Of a stretch of 64,000 nt of DNA, positions 30,096 through 41,860 are shown piece after piece. Within the stretch, counting starts at the first letter, position 1; every line of letters begins with the position of its first letter. Source of the stretch: Cyrtodaria siliqua (taxonomy: Eukaryota; Mollusca; Bivalvia; Adapedonta; Hiatellidae); contig JAWPHD010001282.1 of assembly GCA_037043455.1 (NCBI GenBank), positions 186,001-250,000 of the forward strand, written 5' to 3'. The notes beneath the pieces are model-generated. The model was given only the letters and a program-made list of their open reading frames with translations, was not told the origin of the DNA and did not search any database. The translations under genes were made by a program, and so were the position numbers.

Positions 30096-30196
30096 CGAGT
30101 ACGGTGCGTGCTTTTTCCAGTTGCACATATTCCATAATATTATATCGAAACACGATCATTTGTAAGAACAGTTTACTTTATCTGCAAAAATACAAA

Positions 30197-30316
30197 ATGA
30201 AAATATTTATTTGCGAGTTAAGTGTTTTGTTGTGGTTGTTTTCACGCCATTGCAATGGAACGAGGATAGATGATTTACAGAAAAAGATCTACGGCTTGGA
30301 AACTTCGTTAGATCAG
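30197..30316 (+). CDS. SRCR gene A exon 1 (signal peptide)
   Basis: 40 codons starting at the ATG in ACAAAATGA. The hydrophobic run IFICELSVLLWLF is followed by a probable cleavage site near HCNG. It ends SLDQ before the donor GTAACG. Conserved in B with one amino-acid change (W13 to C). Confidence 0.85.
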
Positions 30317-31750
30317 GTAACGCTTTTTGTTCTCCGAAAACAATTCATGTTGCTCTGATGTGTTTTGATCGTTTCAGTTTATATTAGGCCTTTTTCTGTT
30401 TTATTTTAGGGTCTAATTTCAACTATATATATTTATAAACTCATTAATGATTTAATTACGAGTATGCATTTAGTACTTAAGAAAAAAATGTATTAACACA
30501 ACTGGAATGACAGTAGAAAGCTTTGTTTGACTTTAGATCTGTTACCCCCACCCACTTTTAAGACTATCTGAGCCTACTTCCCAGTTCTGATATAAGGTAC
30601 ATGTTAAATTACTACTATTAATGATAGTAATAAAAAAACAATACTATTAAACTTTAAAACTGTGCATGTATATGTATGTTAAAATAAAACATTGGATTAT
30701 AAATTTACTAAACCCTATATATATATAAAATCCATGATATATCCGCAGAAGAAAAAGCAGATACATCTGTATTTTCAGGATATCAAAATTCTACGAGACA
30801 CCGTAGAGATCAACACCAACGAGATTCGAAAGTTTGGCGCACTGATAAACGAAACTGTTTCACGCCTGACAGATATAAATGTATTAAGTAAATATGCCAG
30901 CGTGATAACGAACCACAGCAGTACAAGTTCAGGAGAGAACGCTGATAAAACAGCATCGTTTGAAATGAAACGTATAGGAGAAGACGTTGACAGGGTAAAA
31001 AGGGCGTTTTCTAATGAAAAGAAGTATCTCCACAAAGAAGTTGAATTTGTAAAAAGTGAAATAGTAACAAACCTTAATAAAACGCTTGACACTGTTACAA
31101 GACTTTTGAATAAACAGGACGATAGTATTAACATTTTGGAGAAGGAAATGGAGAAGAAAATGTCAGATTTCAAAGAAGAAACAATAGTTAATATATCAAT
31201 GAAGCTGGATTCTCTTCAGTCAGTCTTAACTGAAGATCACACACGTTTATCGTCTTCGGTTGCAACCCAGCTTGAACAGATTATGAATAAAATGGAACAA
31301 ATGGAATCAAAGACTGCTGAACAAAAAGACTCATGTGACGGAAATGTTAACAAATTAACAGTTGCGACACAAGACATACGTGCAAGTATTGATCAAGTAA
31401 AAAATATTAATAATAAGATACTGACGATTGTACTACAGACAGAAGATGTAAGACTTACATCCACGGGATCCGTCGCCAAAGCAGGAATCCTTCAAGTAAA
31501 AGTTAACGGTCAGTGGGGGACGGTATGCAATGATGAATTTGATAGTAATAACATAGGTGCGACTGTAGTGTGTAAGCAGCTAGGGTTCACATCTGGAATA
31601 TATACATCCTATGGTACGGGCCATGGTCCTATATGGCTTGATGGCGTACAGTGTAGCGGCAGTGAGTCACATATCTTTGATTGCCCAAGCCAACCAATTG
31701 GTGATCATAACTGTGGTCACGATGAAGATGTAGGAGTTAGATGTTCGTGA
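30197..31750 (+). CDS. Secreted coiled-coil SRCR-domain protein (copy A, intact)
   Basis: Two exons, 30197-30316 and 30779-31750 (donor GTAACG, acceptor TATTTTCAG, phase 0), give 363 residues. Residues 1-20 form a signal peptide (MKIFICELSVLLWLF start). Residues about 25-255 are a charged, heptad-rich stalk predicted to form coiled coils, with several N-glycosylation sites (for example NET, NHS, NKT and NIS). Residues 264-363 are one scavenger-receptor cysteine-rich domain with WGTVCNDEF, VVCKQLG and six cysteines (290, 305, 332, 342, 352, 362), the group A pattern. There is no membrane segment after the signal, so the protein is probably secreted and multimeric. SRCR proteins bind microbial or self ligands. 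A role in innate recognition is inference. Cys226 in the stalk could link subunits. Confidence 0.88.
30779..31750 (+). CDS. SRCR gene A exon 2 (stalk and SRCR domain)
   Basis: 323 codons plus stop TGA at 31748-31750. The upstream part of the longer open frame (30692-30778) is intron read-through ending in the acceptor TGTATTTTCAG. The stalk and the SRCR domain share one exon. Confidence 0.88.
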   Translation, partial: DIKILRDTVEINTNEIRKFGALINETVSRLTDINVLSKYASVITNHSSTSSGENADKTASFEMKRIGEDVDRVKRAFSNEKKYLHKEVEFVKSEIVTNLNKTLDTVTRLLNKQDDSINILEKEMEKKMSDFKEETIVNISMKLDSLQSVLTEDHTRLSSSVATQLEQIMNKMEQMESKTAEQKDSCDGNVNKLTVATQDIRASIDQVKNINNKILTIVLQTEDVRLTSTGSVAKAGILQVKVNGQWGTVCNDEFDSNNIGATVVCKQLGFTSGIYTSYGTGHGPIWLDGVQCSGSESHIFDCPSQPIGDHNCGHDEDVGVRCS

Positions 31751-32437
31751 TAACATGATACGCATAATTGTAGTCACAGTGACGAATTGTCCGTTCATAA
31801 TCGGCATATGTTTGAACATCGTTTAAAGGAAAAATTAGCGTTATGGCTTTTGTTCATTGCTAATACTAATATATATTATACTAATTATTCCAGATGCATT
31901 CGAGACAAATTAGTAAATATTTCAGACATATTAGTAAATATGTATTATTCCATTTCTAGATTTATATGTATTTTGAAAATATATTTTAGCTGTGGCTGTC
32001 ATCTTAAATGTTTATGGTCAACCTGATTTTTGTACATGGAACCAACTAGACATCATGAGCAACATTCATGTAATGTTTCATTAACATCCATCAAGCTGTT
32101 TCTAGAAAGAACACCTGCCAGCTTGATAAACTGAAGTATTGATTATTACCTTTAAGACAAATAGGAATTAGACAATGATGATCTTGTTTATTTCCTTCTC
32201 AGTGCCATGTGTTGCTTTTATTATGGATTTAGTAGTTAATCTCATCTTTGAATTTGTTTTTTGTTTCTGTGTGTGTTTGTGGTTGGCTGTCGTCCTTGAA
32301 TGCTGCTTTTCCTGTTCAATTTTTATATTCCATAATATTCCATAATTCTATAAAGAATGGATGAATACCTTATTTTCTACAAAAGTGGATTCTTGTATTT
32401 GCCTTATATGTTAATTAATTATCTAATCTACTATTTG
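31751..32437. other. 3' flank of SRCR gene A
   Basis: AT-rich sequence collinear with 44220-44807. It probably contains the 3' UTR; I cannot fix a poly(A) site. The duplication border is near 32437. Confidence 0.55.
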
Positions 32438-32454
32438 GCAGTCCCTATAGTACC

Positions 32455-32770
32455 AACAGTATGTCAGTGTTTGGTATTATAATGTATAACTAGAACGAAT
32501 TGACGTAAAATACCCGCGTTTTATTCACACAGGTCACTTACCCCCTCGCCCCCCCCCCCCCACCCCAACCACCCCCACACCCACCCATCATCTGGTTGAA
32601 TTCCGTTCAGCGGTTTAGGAGGAGATGCGGTAACTGACAGACGGACAAACGGGGGCGATTTTAATATACCCTTTTTTTCCCCCAAAACGTGGGTATAACC
32701 AGCAATGTGACGGGTATATGTCAATGTTTGGTATTGTAATGTATACCCAGCAATGTGACGTGTAGATGGG
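32455..32770 (+). repeat. 48 bp satellite, 2 units interrupted by an insertion (locus 2)
   Basis: Satellite sequence at 32458-32487 breaks off in GTATAAC and resumes at 32695 with AACCAGCAATGTGACGGGTA. Between them lies a 207 bp insertion with a C-rich run and CAGCGGTTTAGGAGGAGATG and GACAGACGGACAAACGGG, motifs common at the 3' ends of animal non-LTR elements. It ends at the shared linker GGGATAATCAAGTGTTAATT. Confidence 0.75.
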
Positions 32771-32807
32771 ATAATCAAGTGTTAATTATGTCTGCGAAGA
32801 GATCGCG

Positions 32808-32873
32808 TATTGGTCTAGTGGTAGAGCGACCGCCTCTCATACGGGAGACGTTGGTTCAATCCCCGGTTGGGTC
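32808..32873 (+). repeat. tRNA-like 64 bp unit, single copy (locus 2)
   Basis: It has the A box TGGTCTAGTGG and B box GGTTCAATCCC, between the same left linker and right flank (TACTTCATAAAAATAGTACT) as at locus 1. The acceptor stem cannot form. Confidence 0.8.
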
Positions 32874-33289
32874 AATACTTCATAAAAATAGTACTTAGTC
32901 CTTGCTTGAAGTTCAGCATAATACAATTAGCTATAGGAGTGATCGGTCCGGTGTCAGTATAATGTAACTGTGTTGGGTATCATGCCATGTGTGGTATTTC
33001 TGTGTGGCAGTGCTATAAAGTTGAGGATATAGCTCACTGCTACAAATTACTAATCTAGTTATTAAAAGTGACGTAACCACATACATACATTTCTTGAGAA
33101 AAAAGACTCGCTAAATAGTTCAGCAATCCTCCCTCGGTAATCATGGTTTCCATTTGTTTTCAGTTCACCTTCATACCTTGTAATTTCGATAGGATCAAGT
33201 ATAGACTGGTACTCAGTCCGCAGTGTAGTATATTAGTCCCCATAATCACACTCATGTTTGCAGGGTTATTAAATAGTAAGATTATTAAA

Positions 33290-33731
33290 CAAGCAAGGTT
33301 TTACGCAAGCGTAAAATAGCTGCCGAGAGACAATAATATATCAAGTCAGGGGTGTTAAAACAATATTGAAAAAATAAACGTTGTCACTGAGACATAAACA
33401 CGCGAAGACAGTTTTTTCTTACTTAGGCACTTCCTCGGCAATAACACGGCGCCTCGATCAACTGCGCTATGGAGGTGTCGCTAATATACATATTATAGTT
33501 ATGATTACATGCTACAGTTCAGTAGACTGGTTTACGAAAACGTCATTTCAGCAAGTGAAATGGTAACCTTTCAACATTACAAAATATGTGTTTATACCAT
33601 TCAAGTTTTTCAGACGAGTTCTCTGGGAATTTAAGTTGTAAAGCATGCTTATTGCCACTTACACGAGTCACAGTCTGTTAACCATAGACAGATATAAAAC
33701 CCATATAAGGGTCAGCTGCCTTTGGCAACTG
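33290..33731 (+). mobile_element. Element inserted only in copy B
   Basis: Copy A has ATTATTAAATAACATT (about 21245-21260) where copy B is split by 442 bp. The left part has a palindrome TTTTACGCAAGCGTAAAA followed by AGCTGCCGA; the right end has the hairpin CAGCTGCCTTTGGCAACTG. The left motif also occurs at 8538-8575 and the right part resembles 10090-10260, so a longer relative may span 8532-10280. The class is uncertain. Confidence 0.7.
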
Positions 33732-33853
33732 AATAACATTAAATTAGAGCTATATATATAGTCTCTCCTCCTCAAATACAATTGGCTGGAAAATGGCATT
33801 TATAATGATTCCATGCTACCGTTTTATTGAAGACCATTTCAACCAAAATAATG

Positions 33854-33924
33854 TGCATCGGCCGGGAATCGAACCCGGGCCGCCCGCGTGGCAGGCGAGC
33901 ATTCTACCACTGAACCACCGATGC
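33854..33924 (-). tRNA. tRNA-Gly(GCC)
   Basis: A complete minus-strand tRNA with anticodon GCC, paired stems and intact A and B boxes. TTTT lies downstream (AAAA at 33845-33848 on the plus strand). It is the copy-B partner of 21743-21813. Confidence 0.92.
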
Positions 33925-35091
33925 TTGCTAATTATCAGCAGCAATTAAACTTTCATATTCGGTTTAAACACTTAATTTTATCACTTATACGAAATATCAT
34001 ATTCTGCTTGTCAAACGTCAATCTGACATTTCGGATGTATCATAAGTGATATAATAAAATCAGTTGCGTACCTCTGCGTAGGCACTGTAAGGTCGAGCCT
34101 TTGTCAAATTTTAGAAACATATACTCTAGTCTCGAGAAAAAAATAAAAAGTTCATGACAAAGTGGAATAAAATTTGAATGAGGAGGGTATTTTCATATTA
34201 TTACATTTTCATTGGTGAAAGATCGGGATTTCTCAGTGAAAGAATACTCATAATCGCTAAATAGTATTAACTAACTCCAAACACAAAAATAACTAACTGT
34301 GACGTTGAGTTATGACGTCAATAAAGTGGTGCTGACGTCGACATCATCCATCGATAACGTTCAATAAAGCGAAGAATTTCGGTTAAAATCATGCACAAAC
34401 TGACTTAAAACGTAATAAACAGATTATTTAACAGCTGTGTTCGATTATAGGAAAATCCTTCACACGATGGTAGACGTGTTTTGTTTTTCACAGACTCAGC
34501 TCGTTCGTGAAAATAACCAAACGTCTACCATCTCGTAAAGGATGTCCCTATAATCGATCCCAGCAGTTAAATAATCTTTATTTCATGTTGTCTATCTATA
34601 AATCTGAAATACAGGTCAGAACAACGCACCATATACATTCTAACCAGCCCCCGCCCCCACTTTGATAAGTTAAATATCAGGCCTATGCTGTCAATTGGGC
34701 CTAGCTTGAAGGAAAAGGGAAACAAGAGAGTATGTATTTGTAAAAGTTTGTTTTTGTAATATTTATTTAGGGATATACAAACAATCAAGTGACTGTTTCT
34801 TTCTCCAAGAAATAGCCTGATTTATTTCTAGTAGGCCTATTCTACATTCAAATCATTCAAATGTATTCAAATTAGTATCTGAAAAAGCAGGGCACTCGCA
34901 TCCTTTATAATGAAGAGCATATGGAGTTCAATTTATTGTGGTGGAGGAATGACCACCCACATTTCCTTGAGTATAACCAATACTCAACCTTCAAACCTCC
35001 ACAAGGGAACATACCAACTTCTAATTAGGATCCGAAGTCCCTACCCGGCATAGCTGCGAGAATCATAGTTATAGTCTGTACCTCCCATATA

Positions 35092-35435
35092 GCTATGATG
35101 CGGCCTATGGAAAATACCAAAGAGCTATGACGCGGCCTATGAAAAATACCATAGAGCTATGACGCGGCCTATAGAAACTACCATATAACTATGACGCGAC
35201 CTATAGAAACTACCATAGAACTATGACGCGGCCTATAGAGAATACCATAGAGCTATGACGCGGCCTATAGAAAATACCATAGAGCTATGACGCGGCCTAT
35301 GAAAAATACCATAGAGCTATGACGCGGCCTATAGAAAATACCATAGAGCTATGACGCGGCCTATAGAAACTACTATAGAGGTATGACGCGGCCTAAAGAG
35401 GATACCATAGAGCTATGACACGGCCTAGAGAAAAT
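35092..35435. repeat. 32 bp minisatellite, about 10-11 copies (copy B)
   Basis: Same unit as 22615-23205 (CATAGAGCTATGACGCGGCC TATAGAAAATAC) with fewer copies and a different mix of sub-forms. Confidence 0.9.
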
Positions 35436-36498
35436 ATAGGTAGGTGTGCGACACGACACCATCCTCACGTATTGCCTGCTAAACCTTTAATACCAAACGC
35501 CCATGTAAAACGAAACGCGTAAGATAAAGATATCACGCAGATATAATCATTGTTTTGTAACGACTGTACGCCTTCAGTCATGCTTTTGTTTTCCTTTCGA
35601 AATATCTGGCTCGTCTAAACCTACGTTCCATATATTTCAAAAGTTTTATTCATGAAGGTCTATTTAAGTCTATTAAAATACAATGGGCTTTGTATGCAGG
35701 AATCACGTGAAATCTCGCCGGAAAGGGATGATGGAATGATGAGGGTGAAAATAAAGATTAACAAAATAAATATGAATAAATACATAAGTAGGATTTTAAA
35801 TATGTATTATAAACTGAATCCAGGCTACGCAAAGATGTGTCTTCAGTTTGGGACACAAGTTAAATAGACCAATAATACATTATACAGCAAAGGAACAGTA
35901 AGATTGCGAAAGAGATTATAAAATATATATTTTAAAGTCGGTGGATAAAATATTATTTCTTAGGCAATCTTTTATTATTACTATGTTGATATGGCGTGTA
36001 CAACTTAAAGTCTTTGCTGTTAGATCTGCGTGTTTGGATAAAAATTCCAGGGCGATTTATTTTTTTCTCAATTTTGTTTAAAAATGTTTTTCCCATTTGT
36101 CGGCGTTAAACATTTTGCGTGTAATTTTAAATCACTCGACCGTTTTTCAAAATTGAGATATTGTTATTTACCACTAGAACATTATCTTCCTTTCACACAT
36201 TATTTATACATTACAAAAACATGTCAAACTCACTTTTGCTAAAAAAAAAAATGAATAAAAAATAAAAATGCGCCCTAAGCAATATGGTTATTCGTCACTT
36301 GTCAGGTAATCAGCCATCACAAAACCTAAAACTATAGGATACAATTAATGAAAGTGACATGATCATAAATTGCATGTATTCTAAGTTTTGGTAATGTTTT
36401 AATCAATGGGGGACCCGGGGCCTTGTCAGAACAGGTCAGTGGTTAAGTATAACTTTCGCTGCTTGCTTCTTCTATATAATGGCTTTATTTTATTTCAG

Positions 36499-36605
36499 GA
36501 TAGCACATTAATGTACGTGAAAACACAGAGGACGACGCATCAACTCTTCGCCTACAGCCGTGTTCTGGGGACAGGGACCAGCAATGGGACTGGTCAATGC
36601 TGTGA
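36499..36605 (+). pseudogene. Frameshifted copy of the GalNAc-transferase last exon
   Basis: It keeps the acceptor TATTTCAG and the 3' part including the GGACTGGTCAATGCTGTGA end. It lacks 16 nt present in copy A (between ACACAG and AGGACGACG), so the frame is lost. No copy of the upstream exon exists in B, so it cannot serve as the gene's last exon except through long-range splicing. Confidence 0.85.
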
Positions 36606-37511
36606 TGGACATGATGGAATACTGTGATTTATAATTAAGAAAACTTTATCGTCAAAAATGTATATTAGTCGAAATTGTCGAAATTCATACATTTCGACAA
36701 GTGATAAATCATAAGGTCGCGAGAGTTTTAACACTGTTTTCCATTGGTGGCAATACGTATAGATGTATCAATACATTAGTATATTTGAATATAGATGCGA
36801 AATAAAAATGGAGAGAAGCGAAATATAAATGGAGAAAAGCACAATAGAAATGGAGAAAATAAAAAAAAGAAGAGCTGAGTAATTGATTATTTGATTCTTT
36901 AATTGATAAGTTGATTGGTTATTGGATTTACATCAGTATGTGATTGGTTGATTGATTGACTGGATACTCGTCATATTATACGAGAATGAACAGATGCATG
37001 GTTACATTAATGAATAAATAAAAATACGCATTAATACATTTTGAACTAGCGTTATGCGTACAATTGATAGAAGGGAAATGACCCTATCATGTCGTGCTTT
37101 GGGATGACACGCGAGTAATGTTATCTTTGTCCAACAACATATTGAATAACAATAATTATTACATTTTCATCGGTGAAAGTTTGGGATTTCTCAGTGAAAG
37201 AATATTCATAATCGCTAAATATTATTAACTAACTCCAAACACAAAAATAACTAACTGTGACGCTGAGTTATGACGTCAGTAAAGTGTTGCTGACGTATGG
37301 CATATGGAGGAAAACATCCACGAATTAATGACATTACGTATTAAAGGGACACAAGGTATATCAACATTAATATTAGCATCTCAATTTATAAATCCAGTAT
37401 CATGTTAACTATAAAACATGGTTGCATATAATCAAATAAAAAGTGTGAGTTTTCGTTTTTCGTTGTTATTCTACCATAGGTTTATATATATATAATCGCT
37501 GGTGCAATATA
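36606..37511. other. Intergenic sequence, counterpart of 24366-25250
   Basis: AT-rich, collinear with copy A, no gene recognised. Confidence 0.5.
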
Positions 37512-38257
37512 TACTGAAAGGAAAGAAACGGACCACGGGAATTTCCGCTATATATTGTATGTACAATATTTTTTTATGCTGCTGTTAATCGAATGGTACA
37601 TGGCTACGTAAGATCTTTCATTTCGGAAAAAATATTAAAACAACACTTAGCACAGCAAATAGTAGTCCGGCAAAGTTTCATTATTCACAGAGTACGCGTT
37701 TGGCGCAAGCTTAGGACGCAAAACTTTGCAAACTTTGCAAACTCTTTACGTTAAATACAATATTACCTGTCGTCACAATTTTAAATGTTTATTGATAACA
37801 TTATAATGAAAGCTTATTCATGCCTTATATTTATTCAAACCTTAGGCAGTATACTTATGTCATTTCGGTTCATTCATTTAATCGTATGTATTATAACATT
37901 ATAAACTATAGGTGACTTATAGGCCCATTGGGCCGGATACTATTTATTTCCTTCTATACTATGATTGTATTGTATCACTATAATAAAATATTTACTTACT
38001 TACTTACTTACAGTACTGAACTGGCTCAATTTTTCAAAGAGGAACTTCAACGTTTAAGATTTTTTTTTGTTACAACGTGTACTGCGATTAAAACGTCTAC
38101 AACATCACAGATGTGTTCTTTCTCTCATTAACTGCAACTTTTTTTTTTACAAAACATCTTGGGATTTCCTTGGGATATATAATTGATATAATTAAGTGTG
38201 CAGTATATACAATATATAGCGGAAATCCCCGTGGTGCGTTTGTTTTTCCTTTCAGTA
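37512..38257 (+). mobile_element. CTGAAAGG-family MITE with nested insertion, copy B only
   Basis: The ends TACTGAAAGG and CCTTTCAGTA are perfect inverted repeats bordered by TA. Copy A at 25248-25262 has the uninterrupted site GTGCAATATATTTGACAG. A further ~250 bp insertion (about 37758-38010) lies inside it, ending in a run of TTAC repeats as at the 3' end of many retroposons and flanked by TACAATA / TACAGTA. Confidence 0.9.
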
Positions 38258-40974
38258 TAATTGACAGTCGGTAATATACAAACACAACTGGCTGTGAACC
38301 ATTCTTATAATTCATATTAATGATTTGCAAATACGCAAGTTATGTAGAAATAATTACAGTCACTCGAACATTTCGATAATGCAAACAATGTGATTGGTTA
38401 AAGGCCAATCACATGATCACTTAAAGCTAAGTTCATTTTTCAATGAACTGTACAAAGAACAACTTTCATCCGCCATTCATAGATTGTGCATAAAAACAAC
38501 AGCAACCCGTATTTATTCTTATAATTTATTTCAATAAATTAAGAAAATAAGTACTTTTAGGATAGTAATTACAATTATAAGGGTAATGTATTTTTATCTG
38601 CGTTCATCGGAAAATAACTGCAATTGTCTCGACATAATGCCCTTCATGTGTGATGAGGCAATTACAGTTATTACGTTTTAAGGTTTAAACCCTTAAAACT
38701 AACGGGACGCCGCGACTTTTATTGAAATCAAGATTGCCGCATGTCCCTTCAATCGTTGTTAATGTTAATTAACTGTACATTTGCTGATATTGTGGATCAT
38801 TGGTAAACTACAATTGTATGACACGTGAGTAAGACGCATTGTATTGATTTTAATATATTAAAGGGACAATGTCCGTACTTTTAGCTTAAAAAACACTAAC
38901 TAATTACATTTACAAACATTACACACTAAACGTTATTGAATATTTAATAATTAAATGCAAGATTGTTTAACGGAATTCAATAGCGGTACAAAGAAAGAAG
39001 TACCGCTTAGTGCGTTTGAACTCGCAGCCCAAATTAAAATTACACTCGCGGGTAATAATAGTGAGCGCGTAAAAGTCGATGTTTCTCCCAAATGAGCTGA
39101 TCGGGCTATACATATTGCGCACTACATACTATGTAGACATCTAATGAGCTAATGGAAGTCACGTGATCAGCAGAAAAACGTAAATAAATAATGTGGGTCC
39201 CACATTATTTACAAATAATAATTAAAAAAAAAATTCAAACTCACGAATACATTACTACAGACTTCTTTGTGCCTATGCTCATCTTTTCATGTTTACATTT
39301 CACAGAATAAAGGTCAGACAGTTATTTGGTTATGCTCAGTATCTGCTTACTTACGGACAGTGTCCCTTTAACATAATATCTTAAAAAGAGTCTTGACTTT
39401 ATATATAATAGTATGTATACATATATAAGAGTTTCCTATTTAATTGTTTCTAGCGTTTTACTTTGTTTTTTCCGAAAGGAAAACGATCACCTTTCTTATT
39501 TAAAGATCAAATGAAAATTATTAAATGAAAGAATGATTTTTACATCCAATGTAAAAACACGATTTGATGGGTCTTGTAAAATCAGCGTTACGGATTAATA
39601 CACATTAACTAACAAAACTACAGAGACCTACGATGAGAGACCGTGTACGAGATCAACTCATCGGCGAGACCAGCAACCAGTGCGATAAACGGCCTGACTA
39701 GGGACATTTATACCAACTCTGCACAGCCGTGGATGGGCCCGCAATCTATCTATCAGCGTAAAGTAATGATGGAACTGGTTGCCCAACAGTATCGACCTCA
39801 CGTTGGATGAAGGATGCCTTAAGACGAGGAACCCCAGCCCAATAAACTCCAACCCCCATAGATGACAGGAACACACTGTACCATGCAGCACAAGAGTTAT
39901 AGGAACCGCAAAACCATCGACAACGCACACCGCCAAGTCAACATCTACAGAAAACAGGAGCAACACATGTACCACCAAACACATCAAGAGGGACCACACA
40001 CACCGACCACGCAGATATAAAGACGCACTCAGCTAGGTAAATCCACACTCACATGTGCCGTACCTCACCGGAATTCTTCGAGTAGTCGGAGTGTAGTTCC
40101 AGATTTACAACTCTAGTGATTTTCCAATATTGCTGCTGTTGTCAATGACACCATTCCGGAAAAAACAATGTAAAGATTTCAGCATCTTCTAAATGAAACA
40201 ACACAACATTGCAGTGCTTATACTTCATTTGTAATTTTAGATTTATTTTCTTTCCTTCAGTACACGTTTGATTCTTGCTTCTCAATCAAAACTGCCACCC
40301 AACGCATAGAAATTGTCAACGTGTTGTTGTCTGGGTAATTCAAATTACTCATAGATAAAATTAAATCTAATGAAAATGTATAATATTCCAATGTGTCAAC
40401 TTGTGATTAACGGACGCAGGCGGATATGCCGTAATTAAATGACTTCCCCTCGTGTGATCCACGTGCCTCTACAATAATGCTGAACAATACTTTTATAAAC
40501 GTAAGCCAATAACCCATAACATGCACTCTTCGTAAACAAAGACCGTACATTATAGTATATATTTCAATTAAACACATAATATTAACCTATGACGAGGCAA
40601 ATAAAGGTGTTCATCACAATTTAAAGAAGATATAAAAATCGAACAGGAAATGTAGCATTCATAGACCACAGTCAACCAAAAACCCACAGAGAAACAAACA
40701 GCAACTACAAAGATGAATAAAAGGCAAGATATGACATCACAAACGTAAAAGGGTTGACAATAGGGCTACCGCCTTGGAACGGTCAGTGGCAAAAAATGCC
40801 GCTGGGCGTTTAAGCCAGGTTCTAAGGTGCATCCTATCTCTAACCCTATTGTCATCCCAATAAATGAAACAGTGTAAATAAAAATATCCTCGCTAGGTTA
40901 TGATCTCAAACAAACAAGGCCGCATTAATAGGCAATATAAGTAAAACAAACAAATGATCATGTATATATAATAT
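38258..40974. other. Intergenic sequence in copy B, no gene recognised
   Basis: Up to 39780 it aligns with 25260-26743 of copy A. 39780-40640 is mostly private to B, with a 113-codon minus-strand frame at 39658-39999 that has no recognisable domain and straddles the border of shared and private sequence. 40640-40830 again aligns with A. Confidence 0.45.
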
Positions 40975-41860
40975 AAACTAGAAAATGTGCCCAAGGGACC
41001 CCGAATGCCATGATAAAGGGTTATCGGTTGTATACAAAATGGAGTAACAAAATGTTAAGTGTAATTGAAAGGCAAATTATATGTACCAGATTTGGGTAGG
41101 AACATAATGGTGCCATATATATGTAAGTGTGAAGGAAGTTTGAATACTGTAAGACTTTTGATATGTGAGTAATTGACTTAATAAACAAGAGTGCCAAGAT
41201 GACCCTAAATCGATCACATGAGTAAATGCAAACTATTAAACCTCTGGCTCTTGTAGTTTTAGTGAAGAAGATTTTAAAATGTTCTCCCTAATTAAAACTG
41301 TGACGCCTGGGACGGGACCAAATTTAACCCCAGGGTCACCATTTGAACAAACTTGGTATAGACCCATTAGCTGATGCTACTTGTAATATATTAGAGCTCT
41401 GTGCCTTGTGATTCCAGAAAAGAAGATTTCTTAAAGTTTTTTGTTATATAAGTCTATGAAAACCCTGCAAAATCTCAATATACAAACTTTAATAGCCAGT
41501 TTTAATCCCTGGGAACTTCATTTGAACAAACTTGATAGTCTACGCATTGGCGACTATTTTAAAAGAAAAACCGTCGAAATGTGTCCAGCGGTTCTTGAGA
41601 AGAAGATTTTTTAAGGTTTCAACTATATATGACCATATTGGATATCGCGCTGACTGATTTTAACAAATCTAAAATCAAATAGGAAAGCATATAATGGTAA
41701 ATGGGTCAACCACTAAACATGCAGTGCGGTGCAAAATTATAGGGCCGTAACCTCTCTTGATAAGCGTTTTACCAAGTTTAATAAAGAGTGTATGACAGTA
41801 ATTATGACCAAGGATCGTACGAAGTTTGTAAATCACATCAACATAGAAGTCAGTTTTAAA
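40975..41860. repeat. Dispersed repeat of bivalve type, copy B only
   Basis: It contains CACCATTTGAACAAACTTGG, AAGAGTGCCAAGATGACCCT and GAGCTCTGTGCCTTGTG motifs repeated in diverged form near 41330 and 41520. This family is frequent in bivalve genomes. There is no counterpart in copy A, where 29480 joins directly. Confidence 0.6.

Larger units (their letters stand above)
20215..32437 (+). repeat. Segmental duplication, copy A
   Basis: It is collinear with 32438-44807: end of the 48 bp satellite, linker, tRNA-like unit, 41 bp repeats, tRNA-Gly, 32 bp minisatellite, GalNAc-transferase last exon, shared intergenic blocks and the SRCR gene. The two copies are directly adjacent. The right border is in CTAATCTACTATTT (32427-32440), after which copy B starts in satellite sequence. 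Identity is highest over the SRCR gene and lower across 26.7-29.5 kb, where each copy has private sequence. Confidence 0.85.

Noticed and set aside
30775..31173. 132-codon minus-strand ORF opposite the SRCR stalk (also 43235-43633)
   Set aside because: It is the antisense shadow of the coiled-coil coding exon, open because of its codon composition.
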